A DNA stretch of 64,000 nucleotides from Candidatus Obscuribacterales bacterium (GCA_019744775.1 JAIETZ010000004.1:124001-188000); one strand, 5' to 3'; numbered from the stretch's first letter, positions 27,786 through 36,274 are shown. Program-made: numbers and translations. Notes: generated by a model from the sequence alone, not told the origin.

Positions 27786-27815
27786 AATCATCCGGCGTCA
27801 TCCTTTCGGATGATT
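27786..27815. promoter_or_regulatory. Inverted repeat in the divergent region upstream of the P-type ATPase
   Basis: AATCATCC (27786-27793) and GGATGATT (27808-27815) form a perfect 8 bp dyad with a 14 nt spacer, inside which a shorter stem TCATCC-TTTC-GGATGA is also possible. It is in the divergent region between the ATPase and the plus-strand gene at 27892. The half-site GG[AC]TGATT recurs upstream of other stress genes. Confidence 0.45.
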
Positions 27816-27891
27816 ATTCAATTATGAATCTTAAGATGGATATCCGGACATTAGACAACTGCCAAAATGGACACACAAGGAGATTTACCCA

Positions 27892-28296
27892 ATGAAACTC
27901 AAATACCCCAATGGCAGGTTGCTTATCTTCAACTTACTACATCAAGAAGACCTTCGATGCAATGAAGCGCTTGTTAAGGGTGCATATGCCTTAGGACTAA
28001 TTACTAAATCAGACTCGTCACCAAATGGTAATGCAAAATCCGTCGACTGCGGTTCACCGGCTATCCTAAAAAACATAATTAGAACCTACTTTGATCAACG
28101 GCAGCCAAATATGACTGAAGAAGAAAAGGCAAAATCTGTCGAGCACGTGTTAGCGCAAGTCAACAAGGACATTAGTGATTTCAAAACTGAAATCGGCATC
28201 ACTCACCCCAACACAGCTCCAAGCAAAATGGAATGCGGCAATTTAGCACCGGCAACATTCGACTTTTTACTGCAGCACTTGCAGTATTTTGCCTAG
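27892..28296 (+). CDS. Hypothetical protein
   Basis: A 134-residue acidic, soluble protein that I do not recognise. It has a strong AAGGAG ribosome site at 27877-27882 and a helical middle (MTEEEKAKSVEHVLAQVNKDISDFKTEIG). Four cysteines are scattered (Cys23, Cys52 and near 116) without a recognisable metal motif. It is divergent from the P-type ATPase and shares the dyad at 27786-27815, so it may belong to the same stress response. Confidence 0.65.
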   Translation: MKLKYPNGRLLIFNLLHQEDLRCNEALVKGAYALGLITKSDSSPNGNAKSVDCGSPAILKNIIRTYFDQRQPNMTEEEKAKSVEHVLAQVNKDISDFKTEIGITHPNTAPSKMECGNLAPATFDFLLQHLQYFA

Positions 28297-28304
28297 AACT
28301 AAAT

Positions 28305-28940
28305 TTACGGAACAAAAGCAGTAAATTGCACTGTTGCAAAGCTTTCGCTAAAATCCACTTTGGAAATTGAGCCTGTCGGAATACTCAATCTCCAGAAATT
28401 TTCCGCAGGAATACCTAGCGAATAACAAAGAACGCCCCTGATTACTCCGGCATGGGTGATAACGGTTACGGATTTCCCTTGGTGGTTGCTTATAATTTCG
28501 CGAACTTGCTCTTTTACACGCTGGCAGAGACCTGCTATGGACTCACCCCCAGGCGGAGCTATGTGAATCGGGTCTTTTGACCAGCGTGCATAAGCAGCCG
28601 GCTCATTTTTCTTAATGTCCCAGTAGCTTTTGCCATCCCAACTACCGACATTCCATTCATTCAAGTCTTCAACAATGACAGGAGACGTCTTGAGTTTAGC
28701 GCCGACAATTTCTGCCGTTGTCAAAACACGCTTGGATGGGCTGCTAAGCAAAACATCGACCTTCTGCGTGGACAGCCATGCTGATAAAGCAGATGCTTGC
28801 CTCTCGCCACGCTCGGTCAAAGGCGCATCAGGATCCGTGTATAAGAGCCCTTCTTCGGTTGGTATTGTATGTCCGTGGCGCGCCAAAAGGACAGATGTAA
28901 CTACTTCTTCCGGGTGCAGTGGTTCCTTTTCTTCAGCCAA
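28305..28940 (-). CDS. Histidine phosphatase family protein (phosphoglycerate-mutase-like)
   Basis: A 211-residue member of the histidine phosphatase superfamily: LLARHGHTIPTEEG with the catalytic RHG, VLLSSPSKRVLTTAEIVG, the LNEWNVGSWDGKSYWDI segment with the acid residue, and VTVITHAGVIRGVLCYSLG with the second histidine. It could act on 2,3-bisphosphoglycerate-like, cobalamin (CobC) or other phosphoesters. The start is TTG at 28940 with GGAG 7 nt upstream. It follows the aldolase gene on the same strand (13 bp gap), which suggests joint use in sugar-phosphate metabolism. Confidence 0.88.
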   Translation of the reverse strand: MAEEKEPLHPEEVVTSVLLARHGHTIPTEEGLLYTDPDAPLTERGERQASALSAWLSTQKVDVLLSSPSKRVLTTAEIVGAKLKTSPVIVEDLNEWNVGSWDGKSYWDIKKNEPAAYARWSKDPIHIAPPGGESIAGLCQRVKEQVREIISNHQGKSVTVITHAGVIRGVLCYSLGIPAENFWRLSIPTGSISKVDFSESFATVQFTAFVP

Positions 28941-28953
28941 GGGAATTCTCCAA

Positions 28954-29637
28954 TTAATTTGAACGTGCCAAAAATTCTTGAGGCAATGGCTTTGTTAATC
29001 CATAAACACTACGAACTGCAATTAGTTTCTTCACCTGCTCTGCTGATAGCGGTTTCACACCACCAAGCAAATGAGCAACCATCATTGTCTCTGCATAATG
29101 CTCGAGTGTCTCTAATTTGTAAAACGCATCCCAAATATCTGCGCCAAGACAAAGAGCACCATGGTGATCCATCATCATCACATCATATTCTTTGACAAAC
29201 ATCTCAATACTTTGCGAGACTTCATTAGTTGACGGTGTCGCATATGGTGCCGTAGGGATACTGCCGACAGTACAAATCACCTCAGGCAATACAGGCGCAT
29301 CAAGCGACATTCCAGCGACCGTAAAACCGACCGCGCAAGTAGGGTGAGCATGTACCACTGCCTTTATATCCGGGCGCATTTTATAAGCCGTTAGGTGCAT
29401 CCTAAGCTCGGTTGAGGGGTTGCCATTGAGTGAATTCGGCAACAATTCCCCATTAATATTGGTTAACACTAAATCGGCTTCCAACACTCTCCCTTTGCAT
29501 GCGCCTTTAGGGGTTGTTAGAACCACATTTTCAGACAGTCGAATGCTGAAATTGCCCTCTGTGCCGCAAATGTAGCGGCGCTGGTAGGACAGATGACAGA
29601 CCTTAATTAGTGCTTTTCGAGCTTCTTTTTCGTCCAC
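28954..29637 (-). CDS. Class II aldolase/adducin family protein (fuculose-phosphate-aldolase-like)
   Basis: A 227-residue zinc aldolase-like protein. Metal-ligand histidines occur in VVHAHPTCAVGFT and in HYAETM near residue 190; GTEGNFSIRL (with the substrate phosphate loop) and DHHGALCLGADIWDAFYKLETLEH are family signatures. Members cleave L-fuculose-, L-rhamnulose- or ribulose-type phosphates to dihydroxyacetone phosphate and an aldehyde, or act as epimerases or methylthioribulose dehydratases. The start is GTG at 29637 with GAGGA 7 nt upstream. It forms a two-gene unit with the histidine phosphatase. Confidence 0.88.
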   Translation of the reverse strand: MDEKEARKALIKVCHLSYQRRYICGTEGNFSIRLSENVVLTTPKGACKGRVLEADLVLTNINGELLPNSLNGNPSTELRMHLTAYKMRPDIKAVVHAHPTCAVGFTVAGMSLDAPVLPEVICTVGSIPTAPYATPSTNEVSQSIEMFVKEYDVMMMDHHGALCLGADIWDAFYKLETLEHYAETMMVAHLLGGVKPLSAEQVKKLIAVRSVYGLTKPLPQEFLARSN

Positions 29638-29767
29638 AAAGTGGTCCTCATGCCATTATCAGGACAATAATTTTACCGTTAAGTAATGAATTACTCTTGA
29701 AAAACTAGTATATCTATTGATTACTCCGAGAAACCAGCTTTCCCGGGCGTCTCTTTAGGTGTCTCCT

Positions 29768-31609
29768 ATGCGCTGTCCAGAGTGTAGTTTAAGAAATTCC
29801 GTAGCCGCCAGATCTTGTACTTCTTGCGGTCATCGCTTCAAGAAAAAGCCTGTAGGCAAAGAGCTCAAAATAGCCATTGCCGGCGTTGTCGGACTGGGCA
29901 TCATTTGGGCAGCAGGCGCAGCCATTGTGCCGCAATTCACCGACCCGCAACAAAACCTAACCCGCATCTCGAAGCGCATGATGGCCGGACCTGGAAACGC
30001 CAACGAGGCAAAATCGATGCGCAAAGAATTCGAGCAAGCTATTTCTGCTTACTTGGAAAAGATAGGCGGCTCATCGAGCAAAGAATTGACCAACAAGCTG
30101 CAAAAGCTTTTACCGTCAGAAGCCTTCGAAGTGCACATTGTTGAACTTCCGCGCGGACTGAAAGTCGTCGAAGTCGACACAATGCTTGAAGCAAGCTCCT
30201 TTCTCGTGATGAAGGGCGACAGACAAACAAAAGTATTTCCGTTGAACGGCTTGGAAGTTTTCGACGATGCAAGACTGCTGAACGAAACGGCCGGACCATT
30301 GCTTGTGCTTCTTGGGCATAGCGGCGGGCAAGAAGCCCATCAGCCACAAGTGCGTGCTTATGCTCTGATGCCTGACACCATTGCTGATGTGACTGAAAAG
30401 TTTATTCCAAAGGTAGTGGGTGAAGGTACGGCTCGTTTTGCAAAGAACGGACGCGATATTCAGCTTGATCTTTGTGTTTTATCCATGGGCAAAGTGGATA
30501 ACGTAATTAGCAAAGACACCAAAATAGAAACAACCACAGCACATCAAAATCTCCTGTGGAAAGATGCACATTATGTATCCGCTATTGATTTTGCATCATC
30601 ACCGTTGCTGCCTTTATACGCAGTGACAGAGTGCTTGCGCAATCCGGAATTGACGCCGGCATATAAATCATTCTTAGGCGGCAAGGGACAAGAACTTGTA
30701 GCCAATTACAAATCACCAAATGCCGGCAACTTCTTAATTAAGAAGGGTGCACTTGGTCCTGGGAAAATTGCATATACATTATCCGGACCAACAGGCGCAT
30801 TCAAAATAAATGTTGCACGCGACAGCAAAAACAACTGGACAATTGCATCCTACGCAAGCGACAAAATAGCTAGTGCTGCAGCCGACAACGAAGAAGAAAC
30901 CATTGCTGATGATGTTGATGAAAAACCAATTCAGCCGGTAGCACCAGCTCCTATTATTGTGACAAAGAAAGCCCAACCTGCTCCGGTTATCGTCACAAAG
31001 AAAGCTCAGCCGGCTCCAGTTGTTGTAACAAAGAAAACAACACCGACTCCAGTCGTTGCCAAAAAGCCTGAGCCGAAACCGGTAATTGAAACTAGGCGCG
31101 ACAGAAAGCGTGACCTCAATAGCATCAAGCCTATTGCGTCACTAAAGCCAGAGCCAAAAGTAGTTGCCGCTCCAGTTGAAATACCTATGGCAAGCGAATC
31201 TGCGTACATATCCAGCTCGATATCCGCCTCAACCGTCAACATACGCACAGCTCCGGGCACTGACGCCAAGCCAGTAGCCGAAGTAGGGAAAGGCACCCAG
31301 ATAGAGATAGTCGGCAAAGCCGGCGGCTGGTATAAAGTGCGTCATAACGGCAAGGTAGGCTACGTCTACGGTGGACTAGTCGACTATCAAAAGCCGGAAG
31401 CGTACACAACGGCCACAATCACCAAAGGCACAACTGTGGTCGACCATAAGAAGAAACCAACTGTTAAGCCACAAGCCGGCGACAGAGTAATCGTCTTAGG
31501 CGGCATGAAAAATGACAAATATAGAGTGCAATTCCCCAATGGAAAAACCGGCTATATCAACAAGGACGCGGTAAACGTCAATATTGATACTCCGCAGTTT
31601 GTTCCGTAA
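29768..31609 (+). CDS. Membrane-anchored SH3-domain protein with N-terminal zinc ribbon
   Basis: A 613-residue protein. Cys3, 6, 17 and 20 form a zinc ribbon at the extreme N-terminus; a hydrophobic segment near residues 35-53 likely crosses the membrane; residues about 60-375 are a domain I do not recognise; then a low-complexity Pro-Lys linker with repeats of the kind APVIVTKKAQP; then a bacterial SH3 domain (VNIRTAPGTDAKPVAEVGKGTQIEIVGKAGGWYKVR) and a second SH3-like repeat to the end. Such tails bind peptidoglycan, so the C-terminus is probably outside. ATG at 29768 (AGG 8 nt upstream) is preferred over GTG at 29759. Confidence 0.85.
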   Translation: MRCPECSLRNSVAARSCTSCGHRFKKKPVGKELKIAIAGVVGLGIIWAAGAAIVPQFTDPQQNLTRISKRMMAGPGNANEAKSMRKEFEQAISAYLEKIGGSSSKELTNKLQKLLPSEAFEVHIVELPRGLKVVEVDTMLEASSFLVMKGDRQTKVFPLNGLEVFDDARLLNETAGPLLVLLGHSGGQEAHQPQVRAYALMPDTIADVTEKFIPKVVGEGTARFAKNGRDIQLDLCVLSMGKVDNVISKDTKIETTTAHQNLLWKDAHYVSAIDFASSPLLPLYAVTECLRNPELTPAYKSFLGGKGQELVANYKSPNAGNFLIKKGALGPGKIAYTLSGPTGAFKINVARDSKNNWTIASYASDKIASAAADNEEETIADDVDEKPIQPVAPAPIIVTKKAQPAPVIVTKKAQPAPVVVTKKTTPTPVVAKKPEPKPVIETRRDRKRDLNSIKPIASLKPEPKVVAAPVEIPMASESAYISSSISASTVNIRTAPGTDAKPVAEVGKGTQIEIVGKAGGWYKVRHNGKVGYVYGGLVDYQKPEAYTTATITKGTTVVDHKKKPTVKPQAGDRVIVLGGMKNDKYRVQFPNGKTGYINKDAVNVNIDTPQFVP

Positions 31610-31667
31610 CAATTCGCACTTGATAACTACATGATATATTTAAGAGGTCGTACAATTACAAACTTAT

Positions 31668-31741
31668 CGGGACGTGGCGCAGCTTGGTAGCGCGGTTGCT
31701 TTGGGAGCAATAGGTCGCAGGTTCAAATCCTGTCGTCCCGA
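31668..31741 (+). tRNA. tRNA-Pro (anticodon UGG)
   Basis: A complete 74 nt cloverleaf: acceptor stem CGGGACG/CGTCCCG with discriminator A, D arm GCGC-loop-GCGC, anticodon stem GTTGC/GCAAT with loop TTTGGGA giving anticodon TGG (proline, CCA and wobble), and T arm GCAGG-TTCAAAT-CCTGT. No CCA is encoded. The gene is the integration target of the element that follows: its last 42 bases (31700-31741) are repeated at 45281-45322, and the element restores the 3' half, so the tRNA stays intact. Confidence 0.96.
31700..31741 (+). repeat. attL: 42 bp direct repeat (tRNA-Pro 3' half)
   Basis: Left copy of the 42 bp attachment repeat, identical to 45281-45322. It runs from the anticodon loop to the discriminator base. 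Flanking bases differ on both sides (31699 C versus 45280 A; 31742 A versus 45323 T), which fixes the repeat length. Crossover in the anticodon stem-loop region is usual for tyrosine integrases using tRNA genes. Confidence 0.95.
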
Positions 31742-31806
31742 AATTTAGTACTAGTGCGGCTTTCGAGCTTCTGACAATATCCAAAATTACGGCCTGTCTT
31801 TTCGCT

Positions 31807-31826
31807 TTGTACGCACTATGTACTCA
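31807..31826 (+). repeat. Candidate arm-type integrase site, left end
   Basis: TTGTACGCACTATGTACTCA matches 18 of 20 bases of the right-end sequence TTGTACTCACTATGTACGCA (45142-45161), and the two differences are swapped G/T. It is 66 bp inside attL. Positions at both ends of the element and next to the integrase gene suggest integrase arm sites. Confidence 0.6.
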
Positions 31827-31898
31827 TTTGCGTATGTGCTTTGCGAAAGATACTCGCATGACAATCTATACTCTCTCCAGTAGTTGCGCCCCCAGAAT

Positions 31899-33338
31899 AT
31901 GACCAATCCAAAGAAGAAAAAGATTGTTGTTATTGGTGCAATCGGCTTAAGCAGAGTGACAGACAGTTATAGCCTGCGATCATTTTCATGGGACAGCCTT
32001 CATTCGGTCAACAATCTTTCCGACTATGACTTCGTTATTATCAATTTGCTGCCACCACGTCCGAGTCTCTACAGTCACGATTGGACAAAATTCTTCGAGA
32101 AATTGACATTTCGTACTTTCCTAAACGTCGCAAGTCATGATGGACTGTTCATAATAATCGGCGATCCACGCCTTACTGTCCCGGTCCAACCACAACAAGG
32201 CGGAATAGTTGACATTCCATTTCTGAATTGGACCGGATTGACTTTTACCTGGGGGAAAGATGGTGGAGACACTGTCTATCCAACCAAAGAACTTGCACAG
32301 TCACAATTTGCGCCTTATATTGCCAAACTCAAACAATGGGACTATTTCATCGACAAAATCACTATCAATAGAAACGTGTTGACCGCTGCGCTAGGCAAAG
32401 AATATCACCACGCAATCGACGTTAAGTTTGACGAAACGTCACTGGCTAACACACGATTTCACAAATCTTTGGCACTCTATTATTTCTTTCATTTCAGTGC
32501 CAGAATTTCCGAATCCGAATTCACCGATGGAATGTCAACTTGGAAGCGGCTCGCAGAAGCACAAACAGTGGGCCCAGTTATTTTGCTTCCGGACCTGGGA
32601 ATTGGCAGCGACGAAACAATTCATTTGGTGCTCAACGATGTTTTGAACTTGCGTCTTTCAAATCCTGAGCCTGCATGGCTGCAGGACTATGTCGCTCCTG
32701 GGCAAGACGTCATCGACTCAACAATCAGAGACATTGACGCCCAGATTAACAGCCTTCAAGTTCAGCACACCACAAAAATTCAAGAAAGAGTCCAATCTCG
32801 CAGGTGCTTACGTCTTCTGTTCGATGTCGGAACTAACCTAGAAGAAATCGTAAAAGAAGTTCTGAATGACCTAGGCGCCATAGTTCATGAGCCGACTGAG
32901 AAAAACAAGGAAGACGGCTGGATTACCGTAGAAATAGACGGCAACATTCTCGAGGGCGTACTTGAAGTCAAAAGTACTGAAAGGCCTAACTTTGACGAAA
33001 GTGGACTTAGGCAATTGATGGACTGGAAAAACAGAGGCAAGTTGAAGCAGAAATTATACAAGGGCATATTCATAGGCAGTAATTCAGTCAAACTTCATCC
33101 ATCAGAGCGCTCGGAGGGTTTTGGACACTCGCTGATAGAAACCGCAAAAATAGACGACCTAGTAACAATTAAGTGCGATGACCTCTATTGTATTTACCAA
33201 TTACAGAAGCTTGCTCTGCTCGACCAAAAACTTTTCTGGAAGCAATTGTTTGAGACCAAAGGCGTCTTTAATGCATCACAGTTTCGCAAGCAACTGGAAG
33301 AAAATGCTTCTTTAGCCGAGGCAGCAGAAAAAGTATGA
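31899..33338 (+). CDS. Predicted PD-(D/E)XK-type nuclease, possible defence protein
   Basis: A 479-residue soluble protein without a family name that I can give. The N-terminal half (KKIVVIGAIG, SDYDFVIINLLPP) looks like an alpha/beta fold; the C-terminal part has a short coiled region (DIDAQINSLQVQHTTKIQERVQ) and then EDGWITVEIDG..LEGVLEVKSTERPNFDESGLRQLMDW, matching the E-x-K core and following Q of PD-(D/E)XK nucleases. A weak ribosome site precedes the ATG at 31899 (a TTG at 31884 is possible). It overlaps the next gene by ATGA, so the pair is translationally coupled. The place beside attL is the usual cargo slot. Confidence 0.65.
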   Translation: MTNPKKKKIVVIGAIGLSRVTDSYSLRSFSWDSLHSVNNLSDYDFVIINLLPPRPSLYSHDWTKFFEKLTFRTFLNVASHDGLFIIIGDPRLTVPVQPQQGGIVDIPFLNWTGLTFTWGKDGGDTVYPTKELAQSQFAPYIAKLKQWDYFIDKITINRNVLTAALGKEYHHAIDVKFDETSLANTRFHKSLALYYFFHFSARISESEFTDGMSTWKRLAEAQTVGPVILLPDLGIGSDETIHLVLNDVLNLRLSNPEPAWLQDYVAPGQDVIDSTIRDIDAQINSLQVQHTTKIQERVQSRRCLRLLFDVGTNLEEIVKEVLNDLGAIVHEPTEKNKEDGWITVEIDGNILEGVLEVKSTERPNFDESGLRQLMDWKNRGKLKQKLYKGIFIGSNSVKLHPSERSEGFGHSLIETAKIDDLVTIKCDDLYCIYQLQKLALLDQKLFWKQLFETKGVFNASQFRKQLEENASLAEAAEKV

Positions 33339-34327
33339 CCAAAGAGTATCAGCTATTCACCAAATTCAAAGAAGGCGGATTGAACTTTTTAAAACAGCTC
33401 AAAGACGAGGAAACCGCCGAATCTGAAATTCTCGACTTTAAGCGCGCCGAAACTGATTCTGGACCTCTCACCAGAAAGGATCTGCAAAACCTATCAATCA
33501 ACCTGAGTGGATTTGCCAATGCCGAAGGTGGTTTGATTGTTTGGGGCATCGATTGCAGAAGCCATGCTAACGACGACCCAGACACCGTCAAGGAGCTGCG
33601 CCCTATTAAAGACGTGAGTCTCTTCTACCAGCAACTAAAAACAAAATCCGCAGAAGTTCTTTCCCCTGGTATCAACGGAATAGAACATTGGCTTATTGAC
33701 TCAGACCAACCGGACGAAGGCTTTGTAGTAACTTACGTACCAAGGTGGGATGGCTACCCTCAAATGGCTACAGCAAAAGACGTACACCGATATTACTTTC
33801 GCGTCGGACCAAAAACTAACATCATGCCACCATACGTGCTTGCTGATCGTTTCGGTAGACGACCACAGCCAAAGCTGCAAGCAACATGGTTCGTTAGTGG
33901 AGTAGATGCAGTAAATGGAATTTATATACAAGCAGCGTCCATCGTTCTTGGCATTAGGAATGTGGGGGTCGGCACCGCAAACCATCCAGCGATATCGGTC
34001 AACAATTCTGCAAATGACGTGCCGCTAGATCTTCACAGCTATGGTGCGTATGGACTCGAAAAGAGAACGCACTTACGAGTGTCACCCAATGGACGTGACC
34101 CAGCGTTAACTTTCTTTGGCGGACTTATGAACATTGTCATTTATCCTGGCATGACATTGGATTTCACAACTTTTACGTGGGCAGTTGGCGACGATAATTT
34201 CCCGGATATCAAAATTCCCATCTCCTATTACTGCGATTCATTCCATGGAAGCGAAGAACTCCTAATCTGTGGTTCGGAAATTATGGAGGGTCTCAAGTGC
34301 CTAAATAGTCGTCTCAGACTGCGATAA
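33335..34327 (+). CDS. AlbA_2/Schlafen-type putative nucleic-acid-binding protein
   Basis: A 330-residue protein whose N-terminal 150 residues fit the AlbA_2 (divergent AAA_4, Schlafen-like) domain: ESEILDFKRAE, then LSINLSGFANAEGGLIVWGID, then HRYYFRVGPKTNIMPPYVLADRF. The domain occurs in nucleic-acid-binding or RNase proteins and in several anti-phage systems. The C-terminal part (about 190-330) has beta-rich stretches and is not recognised. It is coupled by ATGA to the nuclease-like gene, suggesting a two-protein system. An inverted repeat GTGTTTAT/ATAAACAC follows at 34343-34375. Confidence 0.7.
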   Translation: MTKEYQLFTKFKEGGLNFLKQLKDEETAESEILDFKRAETDSGPLTRKDLQNLSINLSGFANAEGGLIVWGIDCRSHANDDPDTVKELRPIKDVSLFYQQLKTKSAEVLSPGINGIEHWLIDSDQPDEGFVVTYVPRWDGYPQMATAKDVHRYYFRVGPKTNIMPPYVLADRFGRRPQPKLQATWFVSGVDAVNGIYIQAASIVLGIRNVGVGTANHPAISVNNSANDVPLDLHSYGAYGLEKRTHLRVSPNGRDPALTFFGGLMNIVIYPGMTLDFTTFTWAVGDDNFPDIKIPISYYCDSFHGSEELLICGSEIMEGLKCLNSRLRLR

Positions 34328-34400
34328 GCCTAAATTGTTTGGGTGTTTATAACAAACACTGTTCTCAATAAACACACTTAAAAAAAAGGACATGCATCTT

Positions 34401-34622
34401 ATGATTGAATTTAACCTCGACTTGATCAACCAAATGCAATTTCCTGAATTGAGATTTGCACCGGGACTCCAGTTGAGTAAGCAAGAGTCTAAGCGAAGAC
34501 TTGAAGTCCAGATTGCAGCGGGTAACAACTCGCGCGAATTATGTTCAGCGTCCGTAAGACGATTATCAATTCGCACCAATTTACTAATGTATGCCAAACT
34601 ACAAATTGCTTTGTCTGGTTGA
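34401..34622 (+). CDS. Small hypothetical protein
   Basis: A 73-residue predicted protein, basic in its second half, not recognised. AGGA lies 10 nt before the ATG at 34401 (an ATG at 34392 is too close to it). Composition is plausible for a protein, but there is no homology I can name; it could be a satellite accessory gene or chance frame. Confidence 0.4.
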   Translation: MIEFNLDLINQMQFPELRFAPGLQLSKQESKRRLEVQIAAGNNSRELCSASVRRLSIRTNLLMYAKLQIALSG

Positions 34623-35016
34623 AGTGGGAGATTATTACCGAATTGTTGAAACGGACTATGACTAATGTAATACCCGATACTTAAGTATAAGCATAGTTGA
34701 AAACCTTTCGTTACAACGGTGAAAGAAATGACAGACGCACTCTAACAAGGGAAAGAAGAATTAGGTCCAAATGACAAATAAGGAAAAACAAACTGCGATA
34801 GCCGCCACATGGTCGATCGAAGATATTCGGGAAGCTCTTGTGATACCGAAGGCAGAGAAAACAAAAAAGACTAGGATGCGAAGGTCGGAAATTCAATAGT
34901 TCGGTTATTCAGGGCATTTAATGGAGAAACGAGCGAAGACCTGGAAGCAACTGTAATTGAAGCCGACGAATAACATGTTCCGGCAGCGTAGAACTGACAC
35001 AATTGGAGTTTCTTAT
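34623..35016 (+). other. Sparse region with one possible micro-ORF
   Basis: About 390 bp between two small genes. It holds one possible gene of 42 codons at 34771-34899 (described separately) and a short 11-codon frame at 34921 (MEKRAKTWKQL). I see no tRNA, strong promoter or repeat here. Confidence 0.5.
34771..34899 (+). CDS. Possible micro-protein, basic
   Basis: A 42-codon frame beginning MTNKEKQTAIAATWSIEDI, with AGG about 6 nt upstream of the ATG and a lysine/arginine-rich C-terminus (KTKKTRMRRSEIQ). The sequence looks protein-like, similar to small phage regulators, but its length makes it uncertain. It lies between other small plus-strand genes of the element. Confidence 0.35.
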   Translation: MTNKEKQTAIAATWSIEDIREALVIPKAEKTKKTRMRRSEIQ

Positions 35017-35361
35017 ATGGATCGAAACGTACAGTCGGCAGTAATTGGTATGGCTACGGCCAGGTACCGAACTAGATTTGAGTGGAACATCAAGATTAAT
35101 AACGTTGATCAGATTACAGAGGGTGACATTGTTTCATTCACAACCGAATTTGAAGCGAATAAGTTTAAAGAAGTTAGCGAGTTGTTTGAAATCCAAAAGA
35201 CTTTGGGCGAATCAATCTTTATTGGAGTGAAGCAGGGAGCAAAATCGCTCACCATCGGCGGAGTAATTTCTGAAATCAGGAAAGATGGCTCAGACCTAAA
35301 AATTACTCTTTGTGTTACACAACCCCAGAAAAAACCGACCTTGCGAGACTTGTCTTTGTAA
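35017..35361 (+). CDS. Small hypothetical protein of the element
   Basis: A 114-residue protein, not recognised. Beta-rich pattern with a possible small-barrel region (YRTRFEWNIKINNVDQITEGDIVSF, KSLTIGGVISEIRKDGSDLKITLCVT) and a central helix. ATG at 35017 is preferred: GGAG lies 8 nt upstream. It is followed by the next plus-strand gene after 26 bp, so the two may be co-transcribed. Confidence 0.55.
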   Translation: MDRNVQSAVIGMATARYRTRFEWNIKINNVDQITEGDIVSFTTEFEANKFKEVSELFEIQKTLGESIFIGVKQGAKSLTIGGVISEIRKDGSDLKITLCVTQPQKKPTLRDLSL

Positions 35362-35387
35362 CTGCTTGGATAAATCGGGGAGTCAAA

Positions 35388-35810
35388 ATGAACAGTCAAT
35401 TTATGAGAAGCTTACCTGAACCAGTGCCACCGTTAGATGCTGACGTTGCGGTAGAAGTAATGGGTTGGAGTCTTCAGGTTGGTAAAGGAGGAGGTCCATA
35501 TGATGCTATAGAGGCATGGGCAAAGGGTAATCGTGTGTTGGTTCTTTTTGACGGTGCCAGCATGCGCTGGTCACCGACCGGCGATCCCAGTTCAGCATTT
35601 ATGGTTCTCTTGAATATTGCTCAACGGAATTGGGACGTCAGCATTAACTTCAATCGAGAAACATGCATGTGGTCAGTAACAATTCGAGATGATGAAGGCT
35701 CAGTTTCTGATGAGCAAAGCACCTCTCCAGAAGATTTGCTGTCAATGATAGCTCGTGTTTCATTAGCTGCTGTCAGAAAGAATGAGGGACGGACTGGACC
35801 TCCTGCATGA
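35388..35810 (+). CDS. Small phage-type protein, possible ABA-sandwich domain
   Basis: A 140-residue protein with a strong GGGGAG ribosome site 5 nt before the ATG at 35388. Residues about 60-130 (MRWSPTGDPSSAFMVLLNIAQRNWDVSINF..CMWSVTIRDDEG..STSPEDLLSMIARVSLAAV) have the pattern of phage ABA-sandwich proteins: W-S/T-P, then a helix, a strand ending in W.V.I, and a terminal helix with A..L.A. Its function there is unknown. The identification is by pattern only. Confidence 0.5.
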   Translation: MNSQFMRSLPEPVPPLDADVAVEVMGWSLQVGKGGGPYDAIEAWAKGNRVLVLFDGASMRWSPTGDPSSAFMVLLNIAQRNWDVSINFNRETCMWSVTIRDDEGSVSDEQSTSPEDLLSMIARVSLAAVRKNEGRTGPPA

Positions 35811-35849
35811 AAGCACGATTCAGAGCACGAAGAGAAAAGCCACAGTCAT

Positions 35850-36248
35850 TTAACGAAAGATGAGTTTCTTTCTTCGTTTACGGGTAACAGCATCCTTTAC
35901 GGTTAACCGCTGTCTGCTCAATGGTCCTATGCCTATTTTTTGCCCCAGCGATAGTGCTCGATTCCAAGCCTTCTGCGATATTGCCAGCTGTGGATGTGCC
36001 TTAGGATTACCATTCTTGGCACTGATGATGATACCGTCCTTGTTGAGAATCAGATCAGCCTCAATAGCTGCTGCTACAGTGCGGCAATATTCAGCCAGGA
36101 TAGGCTTCCTTTCATCAGTGAGAAGCCCGAGCCTGTGTAATTCTGGTGCGCAGATATGCCATTGATTCAGCGCTTCGCCATTCAAATCAAATGGTGGTTC
36201 CAACAGTCCACCGGACAGTGCTTTTAATTGATTTCTATTTTTTGCCAT
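35850..36248 (-). CDS. P27-family phage terminase small subunit (copy 2)
   Basis: A 132-residue small terminase of the P27 type: LNQWHICAPELHRLGLLTDERKPILAEYC matches the conserved W..l.peL...g.lt..D...l..yc segment, followed by DLILNKDGIIISAKNGNPKAHPQLAISQKAWNRALSLGQKIGIGPLSRQRL with the NP and final gl.p.sR motifs. The C-terminus is basic (RKRRKKLIFR). Small terminases select the phage DNA for packaging and need a large subunit, which is absent here. GGAG lies 9 nt before the start. It is the last gene of the minus-strand operon, next to the other P27 gene. Confidence 0.8.
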   Translation of the reverse strand: MAKNRNQLKALSGGLLEPPFDLNGEALNQWHICAPELHRLGLLTDERKPILAEYCRTVAAAIEADLILNKDGIIISAKNGNPKAHPQLAISQKAWNRALSLGQKIGIGPLSRQRLTVKDAVTRKRRKKLIFR

Positions 36249-36274
36249 ATTGTATGTCTCCGGAAATTGATTGA

